Source: CAZBSE01 sp964494385 (lineage in GTDB: Bacteria > Actinomycetota > Humimicrobiia > Humimicrobiales > Humimicrobiaceae). From it: a stretch of DNA of 5,349 nt. Positions 1 through 5,349 of this stretch are shown here, piece after piece (the first letter of the stretch is position 1; every line of letters starts with the position of its first letter). The position numbers were made by a program, and so were the translations under genes. The notes beneath the pieces are model-generated. The model was not told the origin of the DNA. It ran no database searches and was given only the letters and a program-made list of their open reading frames with translations. The stretch spans positions 1 through 5,349 of the forward strand of contig CAZBSE010000044.1 of the NCBI GenBank assembly GCA_964494385.1. Direction: 5' to 3'.

Positions 1-183
1 GTTTGAAAGGTAATAAATATTAAATCTTATTATTTTTTATGTTATAGTTTATAAATTATGCTACTTCTGATAAATTACTTAAAAAATTTAATGTAACTTT
101 AGAATAAAAATAAAATAATTTTTTTGCCTTAAAAGTTAATAATACAAACTGCAAGTATGAGTACTGGAAGAGGTTAACAATAC
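1..183. other. AT-rich intergenic leader
   Basis: This stretch precedes the first gene and has no credible coding region on either strand. By hand count it is about 19% GC overall and about 14% over the first 140 bases, far below the genes to its right. It contains A and T runs (for example seven T at 119-125) but no GC-containing stem that would make a terminator. TTGAAA at 3-8 resembles a -35 box, but I found no convincing -10 partner, so I do not call a promoter although one is expected here. The only clear signal is the ribosome binding site at its right end. Confidence 0.6.
166..174 (+). promoter_or_regulatory. Shine-Dalgarno site of the short sugar dehydrogenase
   Basis: The purine-rich stretch GGAAGAGGT ends nine bases before the ATG at 184. 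This is a normal spacing and supports that ATG as the start. The site lies inside a six-codon ATG-to-TAA frame (157-177), which is probably chance. Confidence 0.7.
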
Positions 184-948
184 ATGAAAAATCAAGCAGC
201 TATTCTCGGAGGTGGTGTGATAGGTAAAGCAACTGCCAAAGCTTTAGGAATAGAAAAAATTTTTGATAAGTTAATAAAGCGCAGTAATATTACTGCAAAG
301 GAAATAGTAAAATTTAAATATTTATTTATTTGCGTTCCGACTCCATCAAACTCAAATGGATGTGATATTTCATATGTAGAAGACACTATAAAAAGATTCG
401 GAAATAAACATATTTTTATAATCAGGTCCACTGTTATTCCCGGGACAGCTAACGCACTAATGAAAAAATACAACTGTACGATTATCAGCAATCCTGAATT
501 CCTTACTGAGGCAACCTCTGAAAAGGATGCAATTAATCCTGATATTATTGTTCTGGGAAGTAAAGAAAAAACAATAATAAAAGAAATTAAAAATATCTTT
601 TATAAAAAAGAAAAATTTCCAGATAGCGAAATTATTGAAACAAATAATAAAACAGCAGAACTGATCAAATATGCAGTAAATAATTTCTATGCTATCAAAG
701 TAATATTTGCAAACTACCTTTACCAGATTTGCAATAATGAAGGTATAAATTACAATATAGTTAAGGAAACAATGTATAAAAGGAAATGGATAGGAAAAAA
801 TCATTTAACTGTTCCTTACGGAAATCAGTTTGGGGTAAGAGGGAAATGCTTACCAAAAGATTTAGCAGCATTCGCTAAATATTCAAATAACTATTTTTAT
901 AATGAAATGTTCAAATGTATGAAAGAAATAAATAGCTGGAAAGTCTGA
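184..948 (+). CDS. Short UDP-glucose/GDP-mannose dehydrogenase-family protein
   Basis: The family oxidises NDP-hexoses with two NAD+ to NDP-uronic acids in the cytoplasm, feeding polysaccharide synthesis. Seen in this 254-residue protein: a Rossmann motif G9-x-G11-x-x-G14, CVPTP at 50-54, STVIPGT at 82-88, NPEFLTEA at 103-110, ELIKYAVNN at 159-167 and GKCLPKD at 220-226. Aligned from memory to human UGDH, the catalytic positions are kept: T83, E105, K162, N166, thiolate C222 and D226. Two parts are missing. The stretch from the Rossmann motif to CVPTP is only about 36 residues, against roughly 65-75 usually. The protein also ends just after the start of the central helix, so the C-terminal UDP-binding domain is absent (family members are usually about 390-450 residues). 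Only 15 bases separate its stop from the next gene, so no broken remainder follows. GC is about 29%. The fold is secure; substrate and activity are not. It could be a reduced enzyme with another substrate, or inactive. Confidence 0.85.
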   Translation: MKNQAAILGGGVIGKATAKALGIEKIFDKLIKRSNITAKEIVKFKYLFICVPTPSNSNGCDISYVEDTIKRFGNKHIFIIRSTVIPGTANALMKKYNCTIISNPEFLTEATSEKDAINPDIIVLGSKEKTIIKEIKNIFYKKEKFPDSEIIETNNKTAELIKYAVNNFYAIKVIFANYLYQICNNEGINYNIVKETMYKRKWIGKNHLTVPYGNQFGVRGKCLPKDLAAFAKYSNNYFYNEMFKCMKEINSWKV

Positions 949-949
949 C

Positions 950-953
950 AGGA
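950..953 (+). promoter_or_regulatory. Weak Shine-Dalgarno site of the family 2 glycosyltransferase
   Basis: AGGA lies in the 15-base gap after the dehydrogenase stop, ten bases before the ATG at 964. It is a modest match. The close spacing suggests that translation of this gene may be partly coupled to the gene before it. Confidence 0.5.
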
Positions 954-963
954 TCAAACCAAT

Positions 964-1920
964 ATGATAAAAAAATTATTAGTGATAATTCCTGCTTTTA
1001 ATGAGGAAGAAAAAATAGGAGAAGTAATACGGAATATTCCCGGGAAAATAAAAGGGATATCTAAAATACATACTTTAGTCATAGATGACGGCAGTACTGA
1101 TAATACCGCAAAGATTGCAAATGGCCTGGGTGCCGAAGTAATAAAGAATTATTTCAATATGGGAGTCGGGGCAGCATTTTCCATAGGTCTTCAATATACT
1201 CTTGATAATAATTATGATTTGATGGTCAATATTGATGGAGACGCCCAGTTTAATCCCAGAGATATCCCCAGGCTTATTGAACCTATTATGAATAACGGCG
1301 CTGATTTCGTAACAGCTTCCAGATTTATAAACAAGGATTATTTTCCCAAAATGCCTCTATCCAAGTTTTGGGGAAATAAATTGATGTCAATTTTAATCAG
1401 CAAATTAATCGGTAAAAAATTCTACGATGTATCCTGCGGATTCAGGGCATATTCGCAAAAGGCATTAATATCCTTAAATCTTCAGGGAAAGTTTACTTAT
1501 ACGCAGGAAACATTTATTGATCTATCGTCTAAAAGATTAAGGATTGTAGAGATTCCCACAAGAGTGGAATATTTTCCCTCAAGGACTTCCAAGGTTGCTC
1601 CCAACCTCTTTAAATATGGTTTAAATACCCTCAAGATCATTATCGGAACTTATCGTGATTACAGGCCTTTATACTTTTTTTCCAGTATCGCCGCACTCTT
1701 TCTTATACTTAGTATTTTTTTTGAATCAATTCTATTATGGACATACATCTCAAGGGGAACTTTTAGCCCAAATATCTGGTCGGGTTTCGTAGGCGGTGTT
1801 TTTTTATTTATTGCCATAAGTTTTTTTGTGGTCGGACTTTCAGCGGACATCAACAGCAGAATTAGAATCAACCAGGAAAATATTCTGTATCTGTTAAAAA
1901 GAAACTCTCAAAAAAAATAA
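964..1920 (+). CDS. Family 2 glycosyltransferase, polyprenyl-phosphate sugar synthase type
   Basis: Proteins of this type transfer a sugar (mannose, glucose or similar) from a nucleotide donor to a polyprenyl or dolichyl phosphate at the cytoplasmic face of the membrane. Seen in 318 residues: the GT-A opening with PAFNEE at 10-15, the nucleotide-binding DDGSTD at 41-46, the metal-binding DGD at 91-93 followed by AQF, and D155-VS-CGFR (158-161), the usual acidic and SGFR-like acceptor region. The catalytic domain ends near residue 230. Two hydrophobic helices follow at about 236-260 and 271-293, then a short basic tail. This DPM1-like catalytic domain plus a two-helix anchor is common in bacterial and archaeal glycan loci, and the length is normal. 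It lies 15 bases after the dehydrogenase gene, so the two are probably co-transcribed. GC in sampled stretches (about 33-47%) is higher than in its partner. The sugar and lipid cannot be read from sequence. Confidence 0.9.
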   Translation: MIKKLLVIIPAFNEEEKIGEVIRNIPGKIKGISKIHTLVIDDGSTDNTAKIANGLGAEVIKNYFNMGVGAAFSIGLQYTLDNNYDLMVNIDGDAQFNPRDIPRLIEPIMNNGADFVTASRFINKDYFPKMPLSKFWGNKLMSILISKLIGKKFYDVSCGFRAYSQKALISLNLQGKFTYTQETFIDLSSKRLRIVEIPTRVEYFPSRTSKVAPNLFKYGLNTLKIIIGTYRDYRPLYFFSSIAALFLILSIFFESILLWTYISRGTFSPNIWSGFVGGVFLFIAISFFVVGLSADINSRIRINQENILYLLKRNSQKK

Positions 1921-1940
1921 CCGTCACCTGGGCTTGGTAC
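1910..1940 (-). terminator. Possible weak terminator of the minus-strand cluster
   Basis: Read on the minus strand, just past the reductase gene, GTACC (1940-1936) can pair with GGTGAC (1928-1923) if one G is bulged, leaving a seven-base loop. Five bases after the stem there is a run of eight T (1917-1910), which overlaps the last lysine codons of the convergent glycosyltransferase gene. The T run is good for intrinsic termination but the stem is short and imperfect, so the call is tentative. Confidence 0.3.
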
Positions 1941-1949
1941 TTACAATCT

Positions 1950-1973
1950 CAGGAATATCTTTATTTATTCCTG
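1950..1973. other. Perfect 8-bp hairpin at the convergent gene junction
   Basis: CAGGAATA at 1950-1957 is exactly complementary to TATTCCTG at 1966-1973, with an eight-base loop. The reductase stop codon (1961-1963) sits in the loop. No T run follows it closely on either strand, so it is not a textbook terminator. It may slow polymerase or protect the 3' ends of either transcript. A chance stem of this size is possible in AT-rich DNA. Confidence 0.45.
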
Positions 1974-2827
1974 CTCTTAACATAATCCTTTATTGCTTCT
2001 TTCCAGTTTCTCAGATCAGCCAATCCGATTTTTCTTAAATTAAAATTATCCAGAACCGAATATTTGGGCCTTCCGGCTCTGGCCCCAAATTCTTCAGTAG
2101 TAGTAGGCAGCACTCTGGTGGTCAATTTCATAAGCTTAAATATTTCACAGGTAAACTCATACCAGGAGCAGCTGCCGGTATTTGTCATATGATAAATACC
2201 GTATTTACCGGTCCGTATCAGTTCGAAGAGTTTTTCCGCAACATCTTTGCTGCTGGTGGGAGTCAGTACCTGGTCATTTACTACCTTTATGATTTTCTCT
2301 TTTTTCGCCAGCTTTATCATCATTTCCACAAAATTTCCGCTTTTCTTTCCCACGCAATCTGCAAGCCCGTACAGACCGCTGAGCCTTACGATATAATATT
2401 TTTCAAGCATATATTGTATTACCTGCTCGCCTGCCAATTTTGATATGCCGTATAAGCTGATAGGCCTGGCACAATCGGTTTCCACATATGGCTCTTTTTT
2501 ATTTCCATCAAATATATAGTCAGTACTGAAATGCATAAGGGGAATATTCATATCTCTGCATACTGCCGCAAGGTTTTTAACTCCCATCGTATTTACCATA
2601 AAAGCGGACGGTGCCTCGTCCTCGCATTGGTCCACATTATGGAAGGCGGCTGTATTTATAACCAGATCGGGATTATTTTTTCTTAACGCGCCGCTGCTTT
2701 CCTTATAATTGCAGACATTAATATCCTTAAGTCCAACCAGCCCTATTACCGCTATGCCTTTTAATTTAAAATAATTATTGATATCTGCCCCCAGCTGCCC
2801 GTCAACCCCAATTAAAGCTACCTTCAT
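1961..2827 (-). CDS. rfbD: dTDP-4-dehydrorhamnose reductase-like protein (RmlD/RfbD family)
   Basis: RmlD reduces dTDP-4-dehydro-L-rhamnose to dTDP-L-rhamnose with NAD(P)H in the cytoplasm, giving the rhamnose donor for surface glycans. Seen in 288 residues (E. coli RmlD is about 300): the nucleotide-binding G7-x-x-G10-QLG, NTAAFHNVDQCE at 58-69, the active-site STDYIFDG at 101-108, catalytic Y126 and K130 in YGISK, the substrate region NDQVLTPTSSKDVAE at 184-198, and RPKYSVLDN at 253-261. The start is supported by a strong ribosome binding site, and the gene looks intact. Differences from typical RmlD are RLSGLYG (148-154) where RTSWxYG is usual, and QVLTPT where QxGxPT is usual. The rmlA, rmlB and rmlC genes are not in the window, so a related NDP-4-keto-sugar reductase is possible. 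It is the last gene of the minus-strand cluster. GC is about 42% over the sampled part. Confidence 0.88.
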   Translation of the reverse strand: MKVALIGVDGQLGADINNYFKLKGIAVIGLVGLKDINVCNYKESSGALRKNNPDLVINTAAFHNVDQCEDEAPSAFMVNTMGVKNLAAVCRDMNIPLMHFSTDYIFDGNKKEPYVETDCARPISLYGISKLAGEQVIQYMLEKYYIVRLSGLYGLADCVGKKSGNFVEMMIKLAKKEKIIKVVNDQVLTPTSSKDVAEKLFELIRTGKYGIYHMTNTGSCSWYEFTCEIFKLMKLTTRVLPTTTEEFGARAGRPKYSVLDNFNLRKIGLADLRNWKEAIKDYVKSRNK

Positions 2828-2833
2828 ATAAAA

Positions 2834-2839
2834 CTCCTT
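2834..2839 (-). promoter_or_regulatory. Strong Shine-Dalgarno site of the RmlD-like gene
   Basis: On the minus strand AAGGAG lies six bases before the ATG that ends at 2827, inside the 24-base gap after the lipoprotein gene. It is the best ribosome binding site in the window and fixes the start. Confidence 0.8.
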
Positions 2840-2851
2840 AAAAATATTTTT

Positions 2852-3559
2852 CTATCGAACCAAAAATCTCAAAATAAAATAAATGCCTATCTCCGCCACA
2901 ACCAGTACCGCATATGAAATTGCCATGCCGGCAACCTTTCTTTTCCTGACGGCTAAAACTGTTACCCTTAAAACCTCTATAATAACTGCTCCCAGTATAA
3001 AGAGATAAACAAAAGTAAAGTATTTATTTGAAAATAATTTAACAAGGAACTCTGAAAAAGGATGTTTTCTGTACCATGGTTTTTCCCCCAACTGGCCAAA
3101 ATACCCGTTTCCTATCCTGAATACGCTTTCTTCCGGATTTTCCAGAAATCCGCCTAAATTTACTCTGGACAGGTCGTAACCCCCATTCATTTTTAAATCA
3201 AACTCCAGGTAAGTATAATCCTGAATGGCAAAGCTGAATCCGTCCGAGTAATCGGTGTCGTCCAGAGCAGCCGAAAACTCGATTTTATCTCCCTCTACTT
3301 TAATCGTATCATTTTCTTCCCACCCGTTCAGGTTATAAGCAGTTATTTTACCGTCGGTTAAAATTCTGCCTTCAAATTCCGATTCTTTCCTGTCTATGCT
3401 CCATTCTACATATATATTATTGTCTTCCTCCCATATATAATAACCATAACTGGCACCCGGAATATAAAAAACTCCCCTGCATCCTGAAAACAGGGTTAAA
3501 ATTAAAACTGCCGTTAAAACCAATACAATAATTTTTAATCCGGGATTTACCATTTTCAT
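2852..3559 (-). CDS. Unrecognised lipoprotein with two C-terminal membrane helices
   Basis: I do not recognise this 235-residue protein. Seen: a basic start (K2, K9), a hydrophobic stretch at about 10-24 and the lipobox-like LFSGC with C27, so it is probably a lipid-anchored exported protein. Residues 28-175 are polar, acidic and rich in aromatics and short alternating stretches (IYVEW, GRILTDGKITAY, SDGFSFAI, LEFDLKMNGG, FRIGNGYFG), which suggests a beta-rich domain. Two hydrophobic helices follow at about 180-204 and 209-231, joined by the basic RKRK (205-208). The topology is consistent: the beta domain outside, the basic loop inside and the C-terminus outside. The ATG is six bases past the stop of the GT-C gene, with GGGGAAG about 11 bases upstream of it, so the two genes are probably co-translated. 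Context suggests an outer-face role beside the GT-C enzyme, such as a partner or glycan-binding subunit. That is inference only. Confidence 0.75.
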   Translation of the reverse strand: MKMVNPGLKIIVLVLTAVLILTLFSGCRGVFYIPGASYGYYIWEEDNNIYVEWSIDRKESEFEGRILTDGKITAYNLNGWEENDTIKVEGDKIEFSAALDDTDYSDGFSFAIQDYTYLEFDLKMNGGYDLSRVNLGGFLENPEESVFRIGNGYFGQLGEKPWYRKHPFSEFLVKLFSNKYFTFVYLFILGAVIIEVLRVTVLAVRKRKVAGMAISYAVLVVAEIGIYFILRFLVR

Positions 3560-3565
3560 GATTCT

Positions 3566-4888
3566 TTAATCTTCCCCGCCATTTAATTTGTTTGACAGCA
3601 TTGTTTTATTATATTTGTAAATTAAATATACCATCCATAATGACACGCCGGCAAAAACGCTCCTGAAGATATTTACGAATCCTGCATCATCATAAAAAAG
3701 CCGGACAATAGAATTGGGACTGGGCAAATAAATAAAAAACCTGTAGTCAATAGGAGTAAAAATAAAATTTGTTACCAGAGGTCCCCAGTACAGGAGAAGT
3801 ACCAGTACCAGAATAAATTGGAACCAGTGGTAATAAATCAGTGATTTCCTTCTTACAAATATAACTATCAGGAAAGGAACCGCCCATAATACATATTGTG
3901 GATGGAAAAAGCAAAGACTGATATAAGTCAGATATATAATTGCGCCGTAATTTAAAAGCAAATCAAAACTCTTGTTCTTAATGTGCAGGAAACTTAGGAT
4001 TATGATTATATACACTGCTATAAAAATAAAAATACTGCCGTGAGACCCGGTCACAAGTTCCAGTTCCGGTTTTAGCAAATAATTGAAGAACTGGGTATTC
4101 AGCAGTGAAAAGATTACACTTCTTCCAAAGTAGAAATAAGAAAATAGTTCCACTGACAACAATCCGGAAATTCCTACCAGAGACAATACAGCATAATCTT
4201 TTTTGCTGCGTGCCAGATAAAATACAAACAGGGGAAGAATCATTATGGGAAAGAATCTGATTGCTATACCGACTGCAAGTATTATAATGGCCCAGTATTT
4301 TCTATTCTTTTTAGCCAGCAGCAGTGCAACAAGTGTTACAAATACCCCGATAATATCATGCCTGGCAAAAACATAGAGTACAAAAATTACTATGGGATTA
4401 AATATCCAGAATTTAAAGGCCCTGAGCCTATTTTCCGGTTCATCATCGAAGGAAAGCCGCAGTATCAAAAACATGCAGGCTATATCGAATAAAAGATACA
4501 GTATCTTAAACAGGGCCACTGCGGTAAATACATTATAACTGCTGTTGAAACTGATCCAGGATACCCAGGTGTCCTTCTCCAGCAAAATAGAAGAAAATTC
4601 GCTTATGGCCGGTACTATTGATTTTATTACAAATAAATAAGCGGAGTGTATGTAATTTGTCAGTATCTGGTAGAAATCTGACCCGAAATTACCGGCAAAA
4701 ACCGTTTCAGCGGCTCTCTGATATATTGAAAGCAGATCTCTCATATACAGGAACGGAAGAAATACTAACCTGACCAGGATTCCTATTAAAAAGTACTTGT
4801 AAAACCGCCTGGAAAGGTTTTTGTTCTCAAAAATTTCTCTGGTCAGCAGCGCCCTGCCCAGATTATCAAAAAAGAGTCTTGCTTTCAT
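3566..4888 (-). CDS. GT-C-type integral-membrane glycosyltransferase
   Basis: GT-C enzymes use lipid-phosphate-linked sugars at the outer face of the membrane to extend glycans. This 440-residue protein has about 10-11 hydrophobic helices (for example about 30-48, 120-144, 162-175, 178-193, 198-226, 232-254, 285-302, 308-328, 331-346, 353-371, 406-424). Features matching the GT-C fold are an acidic residue right after the first helix (R50-D51), followed by a long loop to about residue 118; FNP at 163-165 and RHD at 176-178, like the usual NP...xxD element; RFFP at 211-214; and HPQY at 329-332 before a late helix. It most resembles the GT87/DUF2029 and PIG-M-like groups, but I cannot fix the family or sugar. 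No good ribosome binding site is visible, and an in-frame TAA just upstream (4904-4906) excludes a longer form. The gene follows the flippase-like gene by 60 bases. The cytoplasmic polyprenyl-phosphate sugar synthase nearby could supply its donor. Confidence 0.8.
   Translation of the reverse strand: MKARLFFDNLGRALLTREIFENKNLSRRFYKYFLIGILVRLVFLPFLYMRDLLSIYQRAAETVFAGNFGSDFYQILTNYIHSAYLFVIKSIVPAISEFSSILLEKDTWVSWISFNSSYNVFTAVALFKILYLLFDIACMFLILRLSFDDEPENRLRAFKFWIFNPIVIFVLYVFARHDIIGVFVTLVALLLAKKNRKYWAIIILAVGIAIRFFPIMILPLFVFYLARSKKDYAVLSLVGISGLLSVELFSYFYFGRSVIFSLLNTQFFNYLLKPELELVTGSHGSIFIFIAVYIIIILSFLHIKNKSFDLLLNYGAIIYLTYISLCFFHPQYVLWAVPFLIVIFVRRKSLIYYHWFQFILVLVLLLYWGPLVTNFIFTPIDYRFFIYLPSPNSIVRLFYDDAGFVNIFRSVFAGVSLWMVYLIYKYNKTMLSNKLNGGED
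3571..3577 (-). promoter_or_regulatory. Probable Shine-Dalgarno site of the lipoprotein gene
   Basis: On the minus strand GGGGAAG lies within the last codons of the GT-C gene, 11 bases before the lipoprotein ATG. The spacing is slightly long. Its position implies translational coupling between the two genes. Confidence 0.45.
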
Positions 4889-4902
4889 CTTATAAAATAA
4901 AA

Positions 4903-4908
4903 ATTATA
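4903..4908 (-). promoter_or_regulatory. Possible -10 box before the GT-C gene
   Basis: On the minus strand TATAAT, an exact match to the bacterial -10 consensus, lies 14 bases before the GT-C start codon. No good -35 box stands at the right distance; TTCAAA-like sequence is the nearest. In DNA this AT-rich such a hexamer is expected by chance. If it were used, the transcript would have a leader of only about 8 bases, which would fit the absence of a ribosome binding site. Confidence 0.2.
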
Positions 4909-4928
4909 TTAAGTAAATAATTTTAATT

Positions 4929-4949
4929 TGAATTTAATCTGAATTTAAT
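4929..4949. repeat. Two tandem copies of a 10-base AT-rich unit
   Basis: TGAATTTAAT occurs at 4929-4938 and again at 4940-4949, giving an 11-base period close to one DNA helical turn. The second copy touches the stop codon of the flippase-like gene. It could be an operator-like pair or simple low-complexity sequence. Confidence 0.5.
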
Positions 4950-5349
4950 TAATGTAATCCCTTCTTAATCCTATAAAAAGGAAGACTTATTATTACCATG
5001 GATATTATCCCCAGAGCCACCGTAAACAATAATATTATAGTATGGAAACTGAGTCCAACAATTTTAGAAATAACTTCACCGAACCCCAGCAAAACAAACG
5101 CAAGAGTAAAAGTACCTTCATAGGTCCCATAGCCTGCCAGGGCATGTGTGGGCAGCACTGCTGATATCTCTGCAGCTGCTGTGGCCAGTAAAATAACCCA
5201 GTAACTGAGATTACCAAAATTATATCCCATAGGCTTCATAATTGCATAGATTATTAAATAATAGGAAGAAAACTTTAATATTCTGATAGCTATTGATGTA
5301 AGATAAACCTTCCAGTATATTCTCCTCTTGCTGATTATTTTTATATTTT
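4949..5349 (-). CDS. Flippase-like membrane protein (LPG synthase TM/UPF0104 family), C-terminal part
   Basis: The frame stays open from the stop at 4949 to the right edge, so this is the last 132 residues of a longer gene. The ATG at 5237-5239 is internal: the 36 codons before it are uninterrupted and encode a basic stretch (SKRRIYWK) and a membrane helix that fit the family. Hydrophobic segments follow at visible residues of about 14-36, 48-65, 79-90 and 98-124. The signature PTHALAGYGTYEG (visible residues 66-78; bases 5114-5152) resembles the conserved proline, glycine and glutamate loop (P-I-x-G-x-G-x-x-E) near the C-terminus of the lysylphosphatidylglycerol synthase transmembrane family, which includes YbhN and AglD-like proteins. 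The family usually has about 300-350 residues. Members near glycosyltransferases are often called flippase-like, but function is rarely shown. It appears to be the first visible gene of the minus-strand cluster; its start and ribosome site lie outside the window. Confidence 0.8.
   Translation of the reverse strand, partial: NIKIISKRRIYWKVYLTSIAIRILKFSSYYLIIYAIMKPMGYNFGNLSYWVILLATAAAEISAVLPTHALAGYGTYEGTFTLAFVLLGFGEVISKIVGLSFHTIILLFTVALGIISMVIISLPFYRIKKGLH

Noticed and set aside
75..96. Imperfect AT inverted repeat (TTAC-TTAA / TTAA-t-GTAA) in the leader.
   Set aside because: Almost all its pairs are A-T, one base is bulged, and the surrounding sequence is about 14% GC, so similar stems arise easily by chance.
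119..125. Run of seven T that could be the tail of a terminator for a gene to the left.
   Set aside because: There is no GC-containing stem before it, only A-rich sequence.
157..177. Six-codon frame (ATG to TAA, peptide MSTGRG) overlapping the ribosome binding site of the dehydrogenase gene, as a possible leader peptide.
   Set aside because: It has no ribosome binding site of its own and no codon run that suggests attenuation. Such a short frame is expected by chance.
457..804. Open frame on the minus strand inside the dehydrogenase gene.
   Set aside because: It lies opposite a gene with clear family motifs, and its product is a cysteine- and phenylalanine-rich antisense translation of AT-rich codons with no recognisable motif.
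436..1045. Identical ATTCCCGGGA at 436-445 and 1036-1045, exactly 600 bases apart.
   Set aside because: Both copies encode Ile-Pro-Gly in frame within conserved parts of two different genes. I see no further repeat around them, so shared codon choice and chance explain it.
5035..5217. Second minus-strand frame overlapping the flippase-like gene.
   Set aside because: It is out of frame with the family signature PTHALAGYGTYEG, and its own translation shows no membrane pattern or known motif.
5237..5239. ATG as the true start of a short 96-residue membrane protein.
   Set aside because: The same frame is open for 36 more codons to the window edge and those residues fit the family, so this methionine is internal.
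1..5349. A defence, toxin-antitoxin, CRISPR, phage or mobile-element system.
   Set aside because: No repeat array, transposase, integrase, nuclease or paired small genes are visible. All recognisable genes point to glycan biosynthesis.

Overview
The window carries six protein-coding genes of a surface-glycan (polysaccharide or cell-wall glycan) biosynthesis region. The organism looks like an AT-rich bacterium. Several genes have recognisable Shine-Dalgarno sites, one protein has a bacterial lipobox, and all starts used are ATG. The families are too widespread to fix a phylum. I see no RNA gene, CRISPR array, insertion sequence or attachment site. All percentages below are hand counts.

Layout. 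Bases 1-183 are a very AT-rich leader (about 19% GC; the first 140 bases about 14%). Two plus-strand genes follow, 15 bases apart. The first is an unusually short UDP-sugar/GDP-mannose-type dehydrogenase (184-948). The second is a family 2 glycosyltransferase of the polyprenyl-phosphate sugar synthase type (964-1920). At 1921-1960 they converge with a minus-strand cluster, and two small hairpins lie at the junction. In its reading direction the cluster is: the 3' end of a flippase-like multi-membrane protein that runs off the right edge (4949-5349), a GT-C-type integral-membrane glycosyltransferase (3566-4888), an unrecognised lipoprotein with two C-terminal membrane helices (2852-3559), and a dTDP-4-dehydrorhamnose reductase-like enzyme (1961-2827). 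The gaps of 60, 6 and 24 bases suggest one operon, with a possible weak extra promoter before the GT-C gene.

How they could work together (inference). The cytoplasmic sugar enzymes (dehydrogenase and RmlD-like reductase) supply nucleotide sugars. The family 2 enzyme loads a sugar onto a polyprenyl phosphate at the inner face of the membrane. The flippase-like protein may move or help process a lipid intermediate. The GT-C enzyme would use a lipid-linked sugar on the outer face, where the lipoprotein's main domain also sits.

Most of this is ordinary glycan biosynthesis. The parts most worth a second look are the dehydrogenase, which is shortened at both ends yet keeps every catalytic residue I could align, the unrecognised lipoprotein, and the sharp step in base composition between the left and right parts of the window. 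I see no evidence for a new defence or mobile system.
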